Positions 13,757-24,206 of a stretch of DNA of 64,000 nt are shown piece after piece. This DNA is from Quercus robur (taxonomy: Eukaryota; Streptophyta; Magnoliopsida; Fagales; Fagaceae): positions 66,788,290-66,852,289 of the forward strand of contig NC_065537.1 of NCBI RefSeq assembly GCF_932294415.1, written 5' to 3'. A program made the position numbers and the translations under genes. The notes under the pieces were generated by a model, which worked only from the letters and a program-made list of their open reading frames with translations, was not told where the DNA came from and did not search any database. Numbering within the stretch: position 1 is the stretch's first letter; each line of letters opens with the position of its first letter.

Positions 13757-15979
13757 CTTCACCCACTACATCAAAAATCCCAAAGTTTCTTACAAGTACT
13801 TTTTGCAAAATCAAACATTTCTTCTCCAATAAATTAATAACTTTGACATATATACATAAGTTCACACAGATGTACACACCATCAAAGCTCTTTTCCCTCA
13901 AGGTACTTTCATTCTTAGATATACAGTCAAACATGCACACAATTAGAAAATCAAAATCTTAAAAACAATAACCAATTAAATCCTAAAATAAAGAGATTCA
14001 TCAAGTCCCAAATATCTATTCATTAAATGAAAGCCCTTGTTTTAACTCAAACCCATTAATTGGAAGAAGCAGTTTAATGACAAGTAACATATAGGGATGA
14101 TATGACTTATGACCCAATATCAAAACCCAAACCTATTCAAATAAATGAAAGCCTTAAAAAGGGTGATTATCTACCATATGACCCCCCCCCCCCCCCACCC
14201 CCAACAAGACTAAGATTAAAGAATTAGTATAAACAAACTCATGTAATGAATAATTGAGGAAGTGAGAAACTGAATTGTGGCAACAATTAGTGGCATGACT
14301 GCCGTGGAGAGAGAATGAGGAAGTTTTAGGGGAGGGCAAAATCAGAGTGATCTTCTCTCTACTAACCACGCCTGCACCACACAAATTTGTAGATCTTAAA
14401 TTCATCATATTATGCTCAAAATCTAATGCTCACAACATAAATACAATTGCTCTTGTACACAATTTTATTAAATATACAAGTTTGGATTATTTTTATCAGT
14501 TCACTTAGTTGCGCTAAGACTTCTACCATTTTGAGCTTAGGAAAGATGTTATTTTAATATTTTTAAAAGAAACAAATCATGCATGCTATGCCTTGAATCA
14601 ATGCATTAAATATTTACACACACAATAAATAAATAATTCAAAAACCTAACATTTTTGCCAAAAATCAAAAGCATACTTTTGTAAGGATGATATCCAAAAG
14701 ATGAGCCCCTGCTTTTGAATCGTACAACTTAGCTTGGGGGCTGCAAATCAAATATAACTAATTAGCACCCCAAAAAAATTATTTAAACCAAACAAAAAGA
14801 GAGAGAGAGAGAGATTATATATTCGCAAAAATAGAGAGAATGGCATGGGATTAAGAGAAATTGAACAAAAATAACCAAATTAAACTGGAAATTTAAGAGA
14901 GAGAGAGAGAGAGAATACCTGTTGTGTGTTAGCCGAAAATACCAAAAATAGAACCAAATTCCCATTTCTTTATCATCTGTTTCTCTATTCCTCTTTCAAT
15001 CTTTTCTCACCTTAGAAATTAGAAATCCAGGTAAAAGTTAGAAATCCAGGTAAAAGTTAAAAGAAGAAAAAACAGAAGAAGCCAAAGATGAAAGATTTTG
15101 GAGCTTGCAAGTGGTTAACAATGGCAGAAAAACTAACAAGAAAGATGAGAGGGAGAGAGAGAGCGAGATTTCAGTGAATAGAAAGAATTTATTATTAAGC
15201 TCAAAAGAAATCATACACTATACAAAGCTATATATAGATCACAGAATAGATTAGATCCCTTCTAAAGATTCTCTCATAACTGAACTACAACAACCCCTAA
15301 CGTAACAAGCTCCCTAAATTCAAGAGATGACAGCTATCACTAAAGCCTCTGTAACTACCACTACAATAGAGTTTAATTATCTCGAGCCTTCTTCAAGAAA
15401 ATAGAGCAAGACTGGAAACTTTTGAGTTGAGGAAGAAGCCCGAAACGGCGTTGTTCCAATAACAAGAAAACGTCACCGTTTGTCATTAAAGTACTCTAGC
15501 AACCACACGACACCATTTTTGTCTCAAAGAGAAGTTACCGTTAGAGGCAACTAGCTACTACCCTTCTCTTCTTCTTTCTCAGAGTCTTGTTTGAAATCTG
15601 GACTTCCTCTATCAAAAGACACCCAAAATACCCACTTAAGATCAATAACATAAACCTAAAAGACCCAAATTAGCAAACAATCAAAGATTGAAATCCACAA
15701 GGAAACAAATACAAACACAGATATTTAAAAAAAAAAAAAATTTAAGAAACAGAGAAAAAAAAAAAAGGAGAAGAAGAAGAGATACTAAATGGAAAAAGTA
15801 GTCGGTCTTTCTTCCCTCATTGTCTTGCATGTGTTTTTTTCTGATAGAAATTTGATTTGAGGGAGCCTATCTAGTCCAGATACAGAGAAAAGGTAGAGAA
15901 GATACACGAAGAGAGTTCACTTCTGGAAGACTCTCATTCTCTCTCTTTACTCCTTTCATCCCTTTCCCTTTAATATGTG
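13199..15979. other. Intergenic, no gene recognised
   Basis: There are A, T, C and GA runs (C run near 14180, GA runs near 14800 and 14898, A run near 13724) and no supported gene. The part from about 15120 to 15960 has a TATATATAG motif and GA-rich leader-like sequence and may be old transposon sequence, but no boundaries were found. Confidence 0.5.
13493..13529 (-). mobile_element. Poly(A) micro-insertion with AT tract
   Basis: The minus-strand reading is GTTTCTC, then a run of A, then an (AT)n tail. The insert is flanked by an exact 10-bp repeat TAGTTGTAAT at 13483-13492 and 13530-13539, taken as a target-site duplication. Part of the AT run could have grown by slippage. Confidence 0.6.
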
Positions 15980-16065
15980 ATATTCAGCCAACACACCGTT
16001 TTGGCCTCTCATCAAACGGACAAAACTTGACCAAACGAAAGTTACTGTACATAGAATCATTCGCT
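15980..16065 (+). repeat. Direct repeat P, left copy
   Basis: About 86 bp starting ATATTCAGCCAACACACCG and ending near AATCATTCGCT recurs in the same orientation at 21582-21667. The two copies sit immediately outside the two arms of the large inverted repeat. Confidence 0.8.
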
Positions 16066-16695
16066 AAATACTCATACACCCCTTAAATTTTTAGGCAGTG
16101 GCCACGACACTCCCCTAAACTTTTATTTTGGTGTAATTGAGAGAAAGAGAAGGGGGAGGTGATCAAGAGCCACTGTCGCCAGTCACCATTGTTTCCGCTG
16201 CCATTGGTATGGGTTGGTGTTTTTTTTTTTTTTTTCCTCCAATCATCCTTGTGCAAGTCACTGCTTGAGTTTCATAGTTTGGTTTACTTTTCGGGTTTTG
16301 GGGTTACCAAATGTATGAAACCTATGATTGATTAGGTATAGTTGGTTGTAGTAAAATGCTCATATGATTAAAACTGGTTTTGTAGTACTTTTGAGAATGC
16401 TATTTAGTTGTTTGATGAAATGTCTAATAGGGGTATATGACCGGTAATGTAATTGGATTTGGTTGTTTGATTAATAAAGTTAAAATTCAAAGAAATAAAA
16501 TCTAGAAGAAAGGATTGGTTAGAAAATGTAATTCATTCATTCTTAAAGACTAGATTAGAGCTTATATATATATATATATAACCATAGCATGACCATTGTA
16601 ATAGCGTCATTCACAATTTGTTACATATGCTGTGCAAGCTAATCTAATGAATCTTGATTCATTGCCTTCTAATAAAGCATGTAAAATTTTAAAAT
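16066..16695 (+). repeat. Large inverted repeat, left arm
   Basis: This arm matches the reverse complement of 20808-21570 over most of its length with scattered changes. Shared landmarks include CACTGCTTGAGTTTCATAGT, the block AATGCTCATATGAT and TCTAATGAATCTTGATTCAT. The arms enclose about 4.1 kb. No transposase was found, so the arms may be long terminal inverted repeats, a foldback element or a rearrangement product. Confidence 0.8.
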
Positions 16696-16733
16696 TTGAT
16701 ACTTATGCTAATGTTGGATTCTTTTCGAAATAA

Positions 16734-17407
16734 TGACTGTACGTACCCCAAACTCCGCTTGATGGGCCAGGCTTAGAATGGAGCTCACAAACAAGTGGGC
16801 TTAGTGTTTCCTACTAAGGGTAGTTCTTGGCCAAGTGACCCAACAACACCCCTTATCCCCTACGAATTCCCTCTTTTCCCTCCCTATGTAGCACTCCCTC
16901 TCTGTGTCGTTCTCTCCCCTGGTTGTCCTAGTTCACTCTCTCTTTCTATTTCCTCTTCAGAGTTGCCAACCTCCCCCTTCTCATTCTATTCTCCTCTTTA
17001 TAGCTTCAGGTGGGTGGAGGCGTCATGATTATTCCTTTAGCTCACTTGTGTGGGTGGGGTCCAATCTAATTATTCCTAATGAAAATATGCTCTGATCGAA
17101 ACGGTAGTAATGGCATTGGAATTGACTCCAGCCTCCAAAAGACCACTTGACAGCGATATTCCCTAAGGCAACATTGAGCTGTAGAAAACTTGGGTTTCCT
17201 CGAGCAAGCACACTCTCGACCAAGCTAAAGTTGATAGGCAAGGGTTTGCTTTTGATATGTTCAAGATATGATGGACTCATTATGGTTTTTGGGCTCAGAT
17301 TGGGCCTTAAAGTGTGTCCGGATCAAAGTCATAGGTCAAATGGGAATGGGCTCATGTGCTCTATTACAAGGCCCAATGGGCCTGGGGCCCTACCTTTTAC
17401 AGTGACA
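16734..17407 (+). mobile_element. Candidate solo LTR, 674 bp
   Basis: The sequence begins TGACTGTACGTACCCC and ends TTTTACAGTGACA, giving imperfect inverted TG..CA ends (TGACTGT against ACAGTGACA). GC content is above the surroundings and the body is rich in GGCCCA-type motifs. The flanks share only TAA rather than a clean 5-bp duplication, so the boundaries and identity are uncertain. The open frames inside look incidental. Confidence 0.4.
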
Positions 17408-17410
17408 TAA

Positions 17411-17906
17411 GAAATTTTGAGTCACCATTGTCAACTATATATTTTTAAACATTAGAAATCACACTACTATTTTTTTATAAAAGAAATTCTAGCTATTACA
17501 TAAGCAGATGGGCTTATGTTGTTGTAAAGCAACATTACAATTAAATATATTTAAATATATTTTGATGCATTTCTACTAACTTTTGTGGTTCATTTTTCAA
17601 TGCCTTGAATTGATTTCCTTTTTTTTTTTTTTTTTTTCACCTCTTTTTAGTTGGTGGAACAAGAGCGAAGGACAATACAATTTAGAGAGCAAGACGGTTG
17701 AGCACACTTGCCAAGAGGTGATATTTTAGCACTAGTGGAAGCAAGAAGGACAAGTGAAATGCCAAGGTATAATAGTAGCAAGAAGAAAATTAAGCTTTTG
17801 GTTTAATATTTTGTTTAGTGATGCCCATCCTTTTAAGGATAGTGGTAGGGCAGTGCACCTTTTTTTTATATTGCTAGAAAAGTGTAATTATTGGTTCATT
17901 ATGTGT

Positions 17907-17941
<35 letters not shown>

Positions 17942-18550
17942 TGAAACAATTTACTATTGGTAAACACTCATTGATATTTCAACTCATGATAGTTGAAGAG
18001 AACAATTTACTATTTGTAAACCTTTTGGTTTGATATTTCATTGCTTAATTTATATCCAAGCAATCAAATAAAGTAAATTTGTCAATGCTAATTAAGGGGA
18101 ATGAATTGATCCCCAACTTATATTTTCTATACTGACTTAATGCAAGCCACAATAACTTACACAAGCCACATATTAGCCTCTTCTTGGTAGGAGAAATTTT
18201 TACTATTTTCTTAATAATTTTCTTTAGCTTTCTCTGGAAATTTCCTCTATATCCTAATTGGAGAAATTTTCTTTAAATTTTCACATTAGCACTTCAAGCT
18301 AGAAGTTTTCACAGGATCTCGTACATTGGTAGAATGCCATTAATTTCATATAAGTTGAACATTACATAATTGTGAACATTTTTATATTACATTACATCTA
18401 ATCTAAATAGGTAGGTAAATTACATCATAGGCTCCTTTTTTTTTTTTTTTTTTTTTTATCACTTCTACAAGTAAAGATGACTTCCTTCATTAACACTTGG
18501 ACCCAAACAAAAGGCTATCACAATCCCACTTAGGGATCATCTTATGCATT
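17411..18550. other. Intergenic loop sequence, no gene recognised
   Basis: The region contains three long T runs (about 17618, 17910 and 18430), a short repeat around ACAATTTACTATT(T/G)GTAAAC (17946 and 18001) and no protein similarity. It lies inside the loop of the large inverted repeat. Confidence 0.5.
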
Positions 18551-19022
18551 GCAGCTTCGTTCTTCAACCTTCGATTAGAGTCCAATAGTTCGTTAATAAC
18601 ACTTTTGCTCCTTGGTGTGAATTCAATATAATGCCTCTCAAAGTAGTTACATATTTTACGATCCTACACAACAAAAAATAAAATAAACAAACTTATTAGA
18701 CTATGCACTTAGAAACCAAAACAATGTAAGTGAAACCAAAATGAAACAAATGACCACCCCAAACTTTGTACTTGCACCTAAGGAGTTACAATTAACAGGA
18801 CTCTCCATTAATGAAAATTGGAGTCCTACCAAGAAGATTTTTATTCATATTTTTGCCATTTCATTCCTTAACCATTAATAGGGTTTATAGTATAATTTCT
18901 CATATATGCTTTGTAACATCCTAGTCATTCATTATTTACAAACATTTTGAACTCAACCTCTTTCCATTAAGATCCATGCTACCTTGTCTAAATATGGCTT
19001 CCTATGGCTAATGCATCTGTGA
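18551..19022 (+). repeat. Direct repeat, copy A, left of LTR
   Basis: About 470 bp beginning TTCGTTCTTCAACCTTCG and ending AATGCATCTG is repeated at 20222-20666 with a few small indels. The copies flank the LTR at 19054. No coding sequence was recognised. Confidence 0.8.
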
Positions 19023-19053
19023 ATGTTCAAAATGTGTATAAAACACCTATGAA

Positions 19054-20217
19054 TGTTTAGACCCCCAATTTACAAATTACCAATTCAAGCTTATCAACAA
19101 ACAATGCACATGCAGAAAATGTAAATAAGCTAAAACAGAATTGATAACATAATCTTAACCAAATAAAATCACATCCACAGCAGAAATTAAATGGCAAAGA
19201 TTAAGGAAGAGAGATGCAAACACAAGGACAATACAACGATGTGTTATTGAAGAGGAAATCGAAGCCCTCGGCGTAAAACCTCTCCGCCGCCCTCCAAGCG
19301 ATCAATAATCCACTAAAGAATCAAGTTGGGATACATGAACAGCAGAAGACCCTCCAAGTCTAATCTACCCAGTGTACCTAAGCCCTCCAAGCTCTTACTC
19401 CAACGAGGTTACGCCGAACCTATTTCTTCTTTAGCTTATTGGATTCTGCTATAATCCATAGCATCAACCAATATGAATTGGTCCTTTCCTAATTGTTTCC
19501 CAAGTACCAAATAGCCTTCTCACAGATATGGGTATGGTGAGAAAAGGTTTTGGCCAGTGTACCTCTCAAGGATGTAACAATGGAGAGGGTGAGAGTTGAG
19601 GAATTTGAAGAGTCACTATGTAAAGATTGTGGATGAGTCAATTTTGTTTTTCTCTAGGGTTTCTCTCTCAAAATTCTCTCTGGAAGCTCTCTATATTTCA
19701 TGGGTATAAGGGGTATTTATACTGGAGTGAGAAAGGAATGCGAAGAGTTAGTTTTTCCATAACAGAGTGGACTGGCGACTTGGCCTTGCTACTTGATTGA
19801 GTCGAGAGTTCAAGTCGCGAGCTAACTAAATGGCTAGTCTGGACTTTTTGTCCTGTAGTGCTATAGCTGGCATGAAGGTTCAGCTTCTTTGCATGCTTCA
19901 CTCGTGTGCATCATCTGATGGCCTTGCTACTTGATTGAGTCGAGAGTTCAAGTCGCGAGCTAACTAAATGGCTAGTCTGGACTTTTTGTCCTGTAGTGCT
20001 ATAGCTGGCATGAAGGTTCAGCTTCTTTGCATGCTTCACTCGTGTGCATTATCTGATGGCTTGCAAGCCGCGAGCCACCTGCGAGTTCCTACTTTACTGC
20101 ACAGTCTTGAGCATTTCTTCACACTCTCTCACACACTACCCTTACATGATTCCCACCTAAACATAGGGTTACTAATTGCTAAATTACAAGCAAATTTGGC
20201 ACGGAATAAAGCCAACA
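19054..20217 (-). mobile_element. LTR (about 1164 bp) without target duplication
   Basis: The ends are TGTTTAGACCCCC and AAAGCCAACA, which form a proper TGTT..AACA pair. On the minus strand it begins TGTTGGCTTTATTCCG. The 5-bp flanks (ATGAA and AGATT) do not match. The outer flanks are copies of one another (18551-19022 and 20222-20666). A 138-bp tandem duplication lies inside. No gag or pol is attached. It is a solo LTR or a recombinant remnant. Confidence 0.65.
19781..20056 (+). repeat. Tandem duplication inside LTR, period 138 bp
   Basis: Two near-identical units begin TGGCCTTGCTACTTGATTGA at 19781 and 19919. The visible differences are single bases (for example CATCATCTG against CATTATCTG), so the duplication is young relative to the LTR. 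The open frames across it are incidental. Confidence 0.85.
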
Positions 20218-20221
20218 AGAT

Positions 20222-20666
20222 TTGTTCTTTAGCCTTCGATTAGAGTCCAATAGTCCGTTAATAACATTTTTGCTCCTTGGTGTGAATTCAATATAATGCC
20301 TCTCAAAGTAGTTACATATTTTACGATCCTACACAACAACTGAAAAAAAAAAAAATTATTAGACTATGCACGTAGAAACCAAAACAATGTAAGTGAAACC
20401 AAAATGAAAAAAATGACCACCCCAAACTTTGTACTTGCACCTAAGGAGTTACAATTAACAGGACTCCATTAATGAAAATTGGAGTCCTATTTTTATTCAT
20501 ATTTTTGCCATTTCATTCCTTAACCATTAATAGGGTTTATAGTATAATTTCTCATATATGCTTTGTAACATTCTAGTCATTCATTATTTACAAACATTTT
20601 GAACTCAACCTCTTTCCATTAAGATCCATGCTATCTTGTCTAAATATGACTTCCTATGGCTAATGC
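20222..20666 (+). repeat. Direct repeat, copy B, right of LTR
   Basis: This matches 18551-19022. Both contain TTCGATTAGAGTCCAATAG and GTTACATATTTTACGATCC. Copy B lacks a few short segments present in copy A. Confidence 0.8.
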
Positions 20667-20807
20667 ATCTGTAACTATGATTATAAATATGAACTTAAAA
20701 GTTAAAATTACATGGACTTTTAGCAGAGATGACACTGGAATATATTACTTTGCAACACCATATTTCATAATGATGATTGGAAAAAGCCTTAGTTAATAGA
20801 AATGTTG

Positions 20808-21570
20808 CATGACTAAAACATAAGTTTACATGTTATTAGAATGCAATGAATCAAGATTCATTAGATCAGTTTGCATAGCATATGTATCAGTTTGCATAGC
20901 ATGTGTAACAGTTTACGAATGATGCAATTATACATCCTGTAGCTTAGTTCTCTTTATATTTAACATTCAAAACTACATCCGTATTGTTTACATACATTAT
21001 TGGTAATAATTGGTTAGTGAGAGTTAGTGGTAGAGTTAGTTTTAGTGTGAATAAACGTACAGAGTTGGTCATGCTCTATTTTTTGTATATAAGTTGTAAT
21101 CTAGTCTTTGGGAATGAATGAATTACATTTTCTAACCAATCATTTCTTCCAGATTTTATTTCTTTAAATTTTAACATGTTTAATCAAATAGCCAAATCCA
21201 ATTACAGCATTGGCCATATATCCCTCTCAGGCATTTCATCAAACAACTGAATAGCATTCTTAAAAGTACTGCAAAACCAGTTTTGATCATATGAGCATTT
21301 TACCACAACCAACTCTACCCAATCCATCAAAGGTTTCATAAATTTATTAACCCCAAAATTTAAACCAAACTATGAAACTCAAGCAGTGACTTCCACATGG
21401 ATGATTCGAACGAAAAAAAAAAAAAAAAAACCCAATGGCAACGAGGTGGCGGCGAAAAAAATGGTGGTTGTTGATAGTACGGCGGCTGGCAACAGTGGGG
21501 GGAATGGCCAAAATAAAAGTTGAGGGAATCATGGCCACTGCGTGAAAGTTTAGGGGGTGTAAGAGTCTTT
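20808..21570 (-). repeat. Large inverted repeat, right arm
   Basis: This is the reverse-complement partner of 16066-16695. It contains extra sequence near 21000-21070 absent from the left arm, and a short internal duplication of CAGTTTGCATAGCATRTGT (near 20868 and 20888). Confidence 0.8.
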
Positions 21571-21581
21571 TTCTCCTTTTT

Positions 21582-21667
21582 ATATTCAGCCAACGCACGG
21601 TTTTGGCCTCTCAACATATAGACAAAACTTGACTAAGGGAAAGTTACTGTACATAAAATCATTTGCT
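21582..21667 (+). repeat. Direct repeat P, right copy
   Basis: This is a same-orientation copy of 15980-16065. It is followed near 21694-21782 by a second repeat that also occurs at about 9966-10060 (shared ATGATCTCGGCCCATCT-like block and CCCACAGAAAATTGTTTGAT). Confidence 0.8.
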
Positions 21668-21839
21668 CTTTTTATAATAGTTACTACAAGTAGAGATTTG
21701 TCTAAAAGGGCTGTGATGATCTCGGCCCATCTAAGTGACAAATCCAAGTCCCAACAGCCCACAGAAAATTGTTTGATGCTACAGAATTTGCTAGATCTAT
21801 TACACACTGTCAATTTCTTCTAGCTACCAATTAGTAAGC

Positions 21840-22668
21840 TGCTAAAAGTACTGGTATAGCCACTATCCTCCTAATATTGCATTGCTTTCGACAGGTTGTA
21901 ACAAGGAGGGTCTTATAAATTCTATCTCTATAAATTTGACCAACTATGAATTTTTGGGCCTTGTTGACTTTTCTCAATCTACTTGGAATTTTTATTTTAT
22001 TTTATTTTATTTTTTTTTATGTTATAAAGGTTGGACTGAGGTTCAATCGAGGTCAAACTATGATGATGTCATAATTAATTTAGTAATTAATTAAAATAAA
22101 ATAATTGTATTAAATTTGTAAATATTAGCAAGATTGACTAAAAATGTCTATAAAAAATTTTAAAAAAAATTCAAATAAATTTTCATGATATTATAAGGTT
22201 AATAGAAACTAATACAACATAAATAAGCATAAAAATAAACTTGTATAATTATCCTTCAAGTATAAATCATTTTGGTTAAATTAAAAAAAATTACTTTTAA
22301 TTAATTTAGTAAATTCCTATGCAAATGAGAATTATTATTAAATCACAAGTAAATCTATCAAAGAAAACAAATTTAGTAATATTTAATAAATTGAGAGAGA
22401 GGTAACATAATATGTTGAGAAATTATAAATCATGTAAGTATAAAATAAATATAATAATAGATTATAGTTAAATACAAGTAGGGCAAGTGATCTGATGGTT
22501 GCAATTTTGGTCTTTGTTCTTAATTGAGTGTCTGAGAGTTAGCTCTTTGGCCTTGTCTATTTTTAAGAAAAATTTAGCTAGTTCTCACTCATAAAAAAAC
22601 CGGTTTATGACCGGTTCCTAGTTAACCCAGTTGGATTTGTCGGTCCGGTTTTAAAAACCATTCTCACT
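21840..22668. other. AT-rich intergenic, no gene recognised
   Basis: No protein similarity. Forms of CCGGTT near 22600-22660 (ACCGGTTTATGACCGGTT) and GGTTCAATCGAGG near 22040 suggest an old MITE, but I could not define its ends. Confidence 0.45.
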
Positions 22669-23044
22669 TTACTTTTAGAGCCAGCACATAACCAACTTCT
22701 AAATTTATTTTTCAGTTTGAATTAAGCCAGCACATAACTAACTTCAACACATAACCAACTTCTAGAGACAAAAAACAAAATTAAATTTTAGCTTGAATTA
22801 AAATAAAGGAGAGACAAAACATACCAGAATTGAAATCATACTGAAAAAATCTTAGATTCAAAATGAGGAAAAAAGTTTCAGGATTAGAATGGGCAGTTAG
22901 TACTTTCTCAAAAAAAGAAATAGAAAAAAGAATGGGCAGTTAGTAGGCTAATAGTCCACAATTCACTGACTACACACTCTAAGCTGAAACCCCCCTTTCT
23001 CTCTTTATCTTTCCATTGTCTCTTCCTCTCAATCACTCACCTCT
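22669..23044 (+). repeat. Local direct duplication, copy A
   Basis: This segment recurs at 23659-24044, 990 bp downstream. Both copies contain GCACATAACCAACTTCTAAA, AATGAGGAAAAAAGTTTCAGG and a CT-rich end leading to CTCACCTC. Copy A carries a poly(A) micro-insertion at 22903 that copy B lacks. Confidence 0.85.
22903..22928 (+). mobile_element. Poly(A) micro-insertion with paralogous empty site
   Basis: The 26-bp insert begins CTTTCTC and continues A-rich. It is flanked by an exact 17-bp repeat AGAATGGGCAGTTAGTA at 22886-22902 and 22929-22945. The paralogous copy at 23927-23943 has one such 17-mer (one base different) and no insert, so insertion with target-site duplication is directly visible. 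Confidence 0.85.
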
Positions 23045-23046
23045 GA

Positions 23047-23345
23047 ATGGTACCTTTTGCACCATTGCTTGATCGAATTAATGCTCTAATTCGCACATGG
23101 CAGCCAATGTTGTTGTCTATGGAAGGAAGACTAACTCTCATCAAATATGTACTTTTACCAACTCTTAACTATCACATGCAGACAACTTTACTGCCTATTC
23201 ATGAAAAAGCTTTCAAAGCCTTTCTTTCTAGGGGGAGATTCTGAACACCAAAGAAACATTCACTTACTATCTTAAGGCACTAATACAAAATCTAAGCAAA
23301 TGGGAGGTTTAGGAATTATAGACATTAAACTTAACAAGCAATGGC
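23047..23345 (+). pseudogene. LINE reverse transcriptase C-terminal fragment
   Basis: The translation contains LLDRINALIRTW...LSMEGRLTLIKYVLLPTLNYHMQTTLLP, which matches the thumb region after the polymerase core in plant L1-type LINEs (typically W..LS..GR..LIK.V....P.Y). After a stop the sequence KMGGLGIIDIKLNKQW continues the same LINE region. No catalytic core is present. It starts exactly at the end of duplication copy A. It is a non-functional 5'-truncated fragment. Confidence 0.75.
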
Positions 23346-23349
23346 ATAT

Positions 23350-23658
23350 TCATTGCAGCTTCATGTTTGTCATTACAATAGATTGTAAAAAAATTTATAT
23401 CAAATTATTGCTATAATAACTTCGTTGAAATAAGCTATTAGTTCAAAATTTTAGTTGCAATAGATTGCAAAAATAATTGATATCAATTTATATGATTTCT
23501 TCATTTAAAGTTATTGCAACTGAAAATTATAAGTTGTTGTAACTTATTATTGTTGATGCAGTAATTTAAAATTTTTAAGTTACTATTGCAACAATTTTAA
23601 GGCAAAAACTAAGGCATTATATCATGTGATTATTAAGTCCACTAAGATGATTATTAAG
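23350..23658 (+). repeat. Repeat rich in TTGCAATAGATTG, copy 1
   Basis: This AT-rich stretch repeats forms of TTGCAATAGATTGCAAA and TTGATATCAAATTATTGC. The same family reappears at about 28290-28760, on the other side of the hAT element. It is non-coding. Confidence 0.6.
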
Positions 23659-24044
23659 TTACCTTCAGAGCCTGCACATAACCAACTTCTAAATTAATTT
23701 TTCAGTTTGAATTAAGTTAGCACATAACAAACTTCTAGATTAATTTTTCAGTTTAAATTAAGCTGGCACATAAGCAACTTCAACACATAACCAACTCCTA
23801 GAGACAAAAAACAAAACAAAGTTAAATTTTCTACTTGAATTAAGATAGAGGAGAGACAAAACATTCTAGAATTGAAATCATATTGAAAAAACTCAAATTC
23901 AAAATGAGGAAAAAAGTTTCAGGATTAGAATGGGCAGCTAGTAGGCTAATAATCCACAATTCACTGACTACACTATCTAAGCTGGAACCCCCCTTTCTCT
24001 CTCCATCTCTCTCCATTGTCTCTTCCTCTCAATCGCTCACCTCC
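23659..24044 (+). repeat. Local direct duplication, copy B
   Basis: This matches 22669-23044. It lacks the 43-bp insertion-plus-duplication seen in copy A and has an additional internal repeat of the GCACATAAC...CTTC unit. Confidence 0.85.
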
Positions 24045-24206
24045 ACCTTGATCCACCAATGGATCGGCCCATAGCCACTAATTTTTCCACGAATCATCGT
24101 TTTTCCCAACCGCACCTGACATGTCTATTGTTGCTGCCAACCCCATCGCCGTCGCTGTTGGACTCACTTTGCCACCCTCTCTAACAATGGAATTGTCACC
24201 CATCAA

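Noticed and set aside
16795..17410. Several overlapping frames, Pro/Ser-rich
   Set aside because: Overlap in different readings within a candidate LTR; no family recognised.
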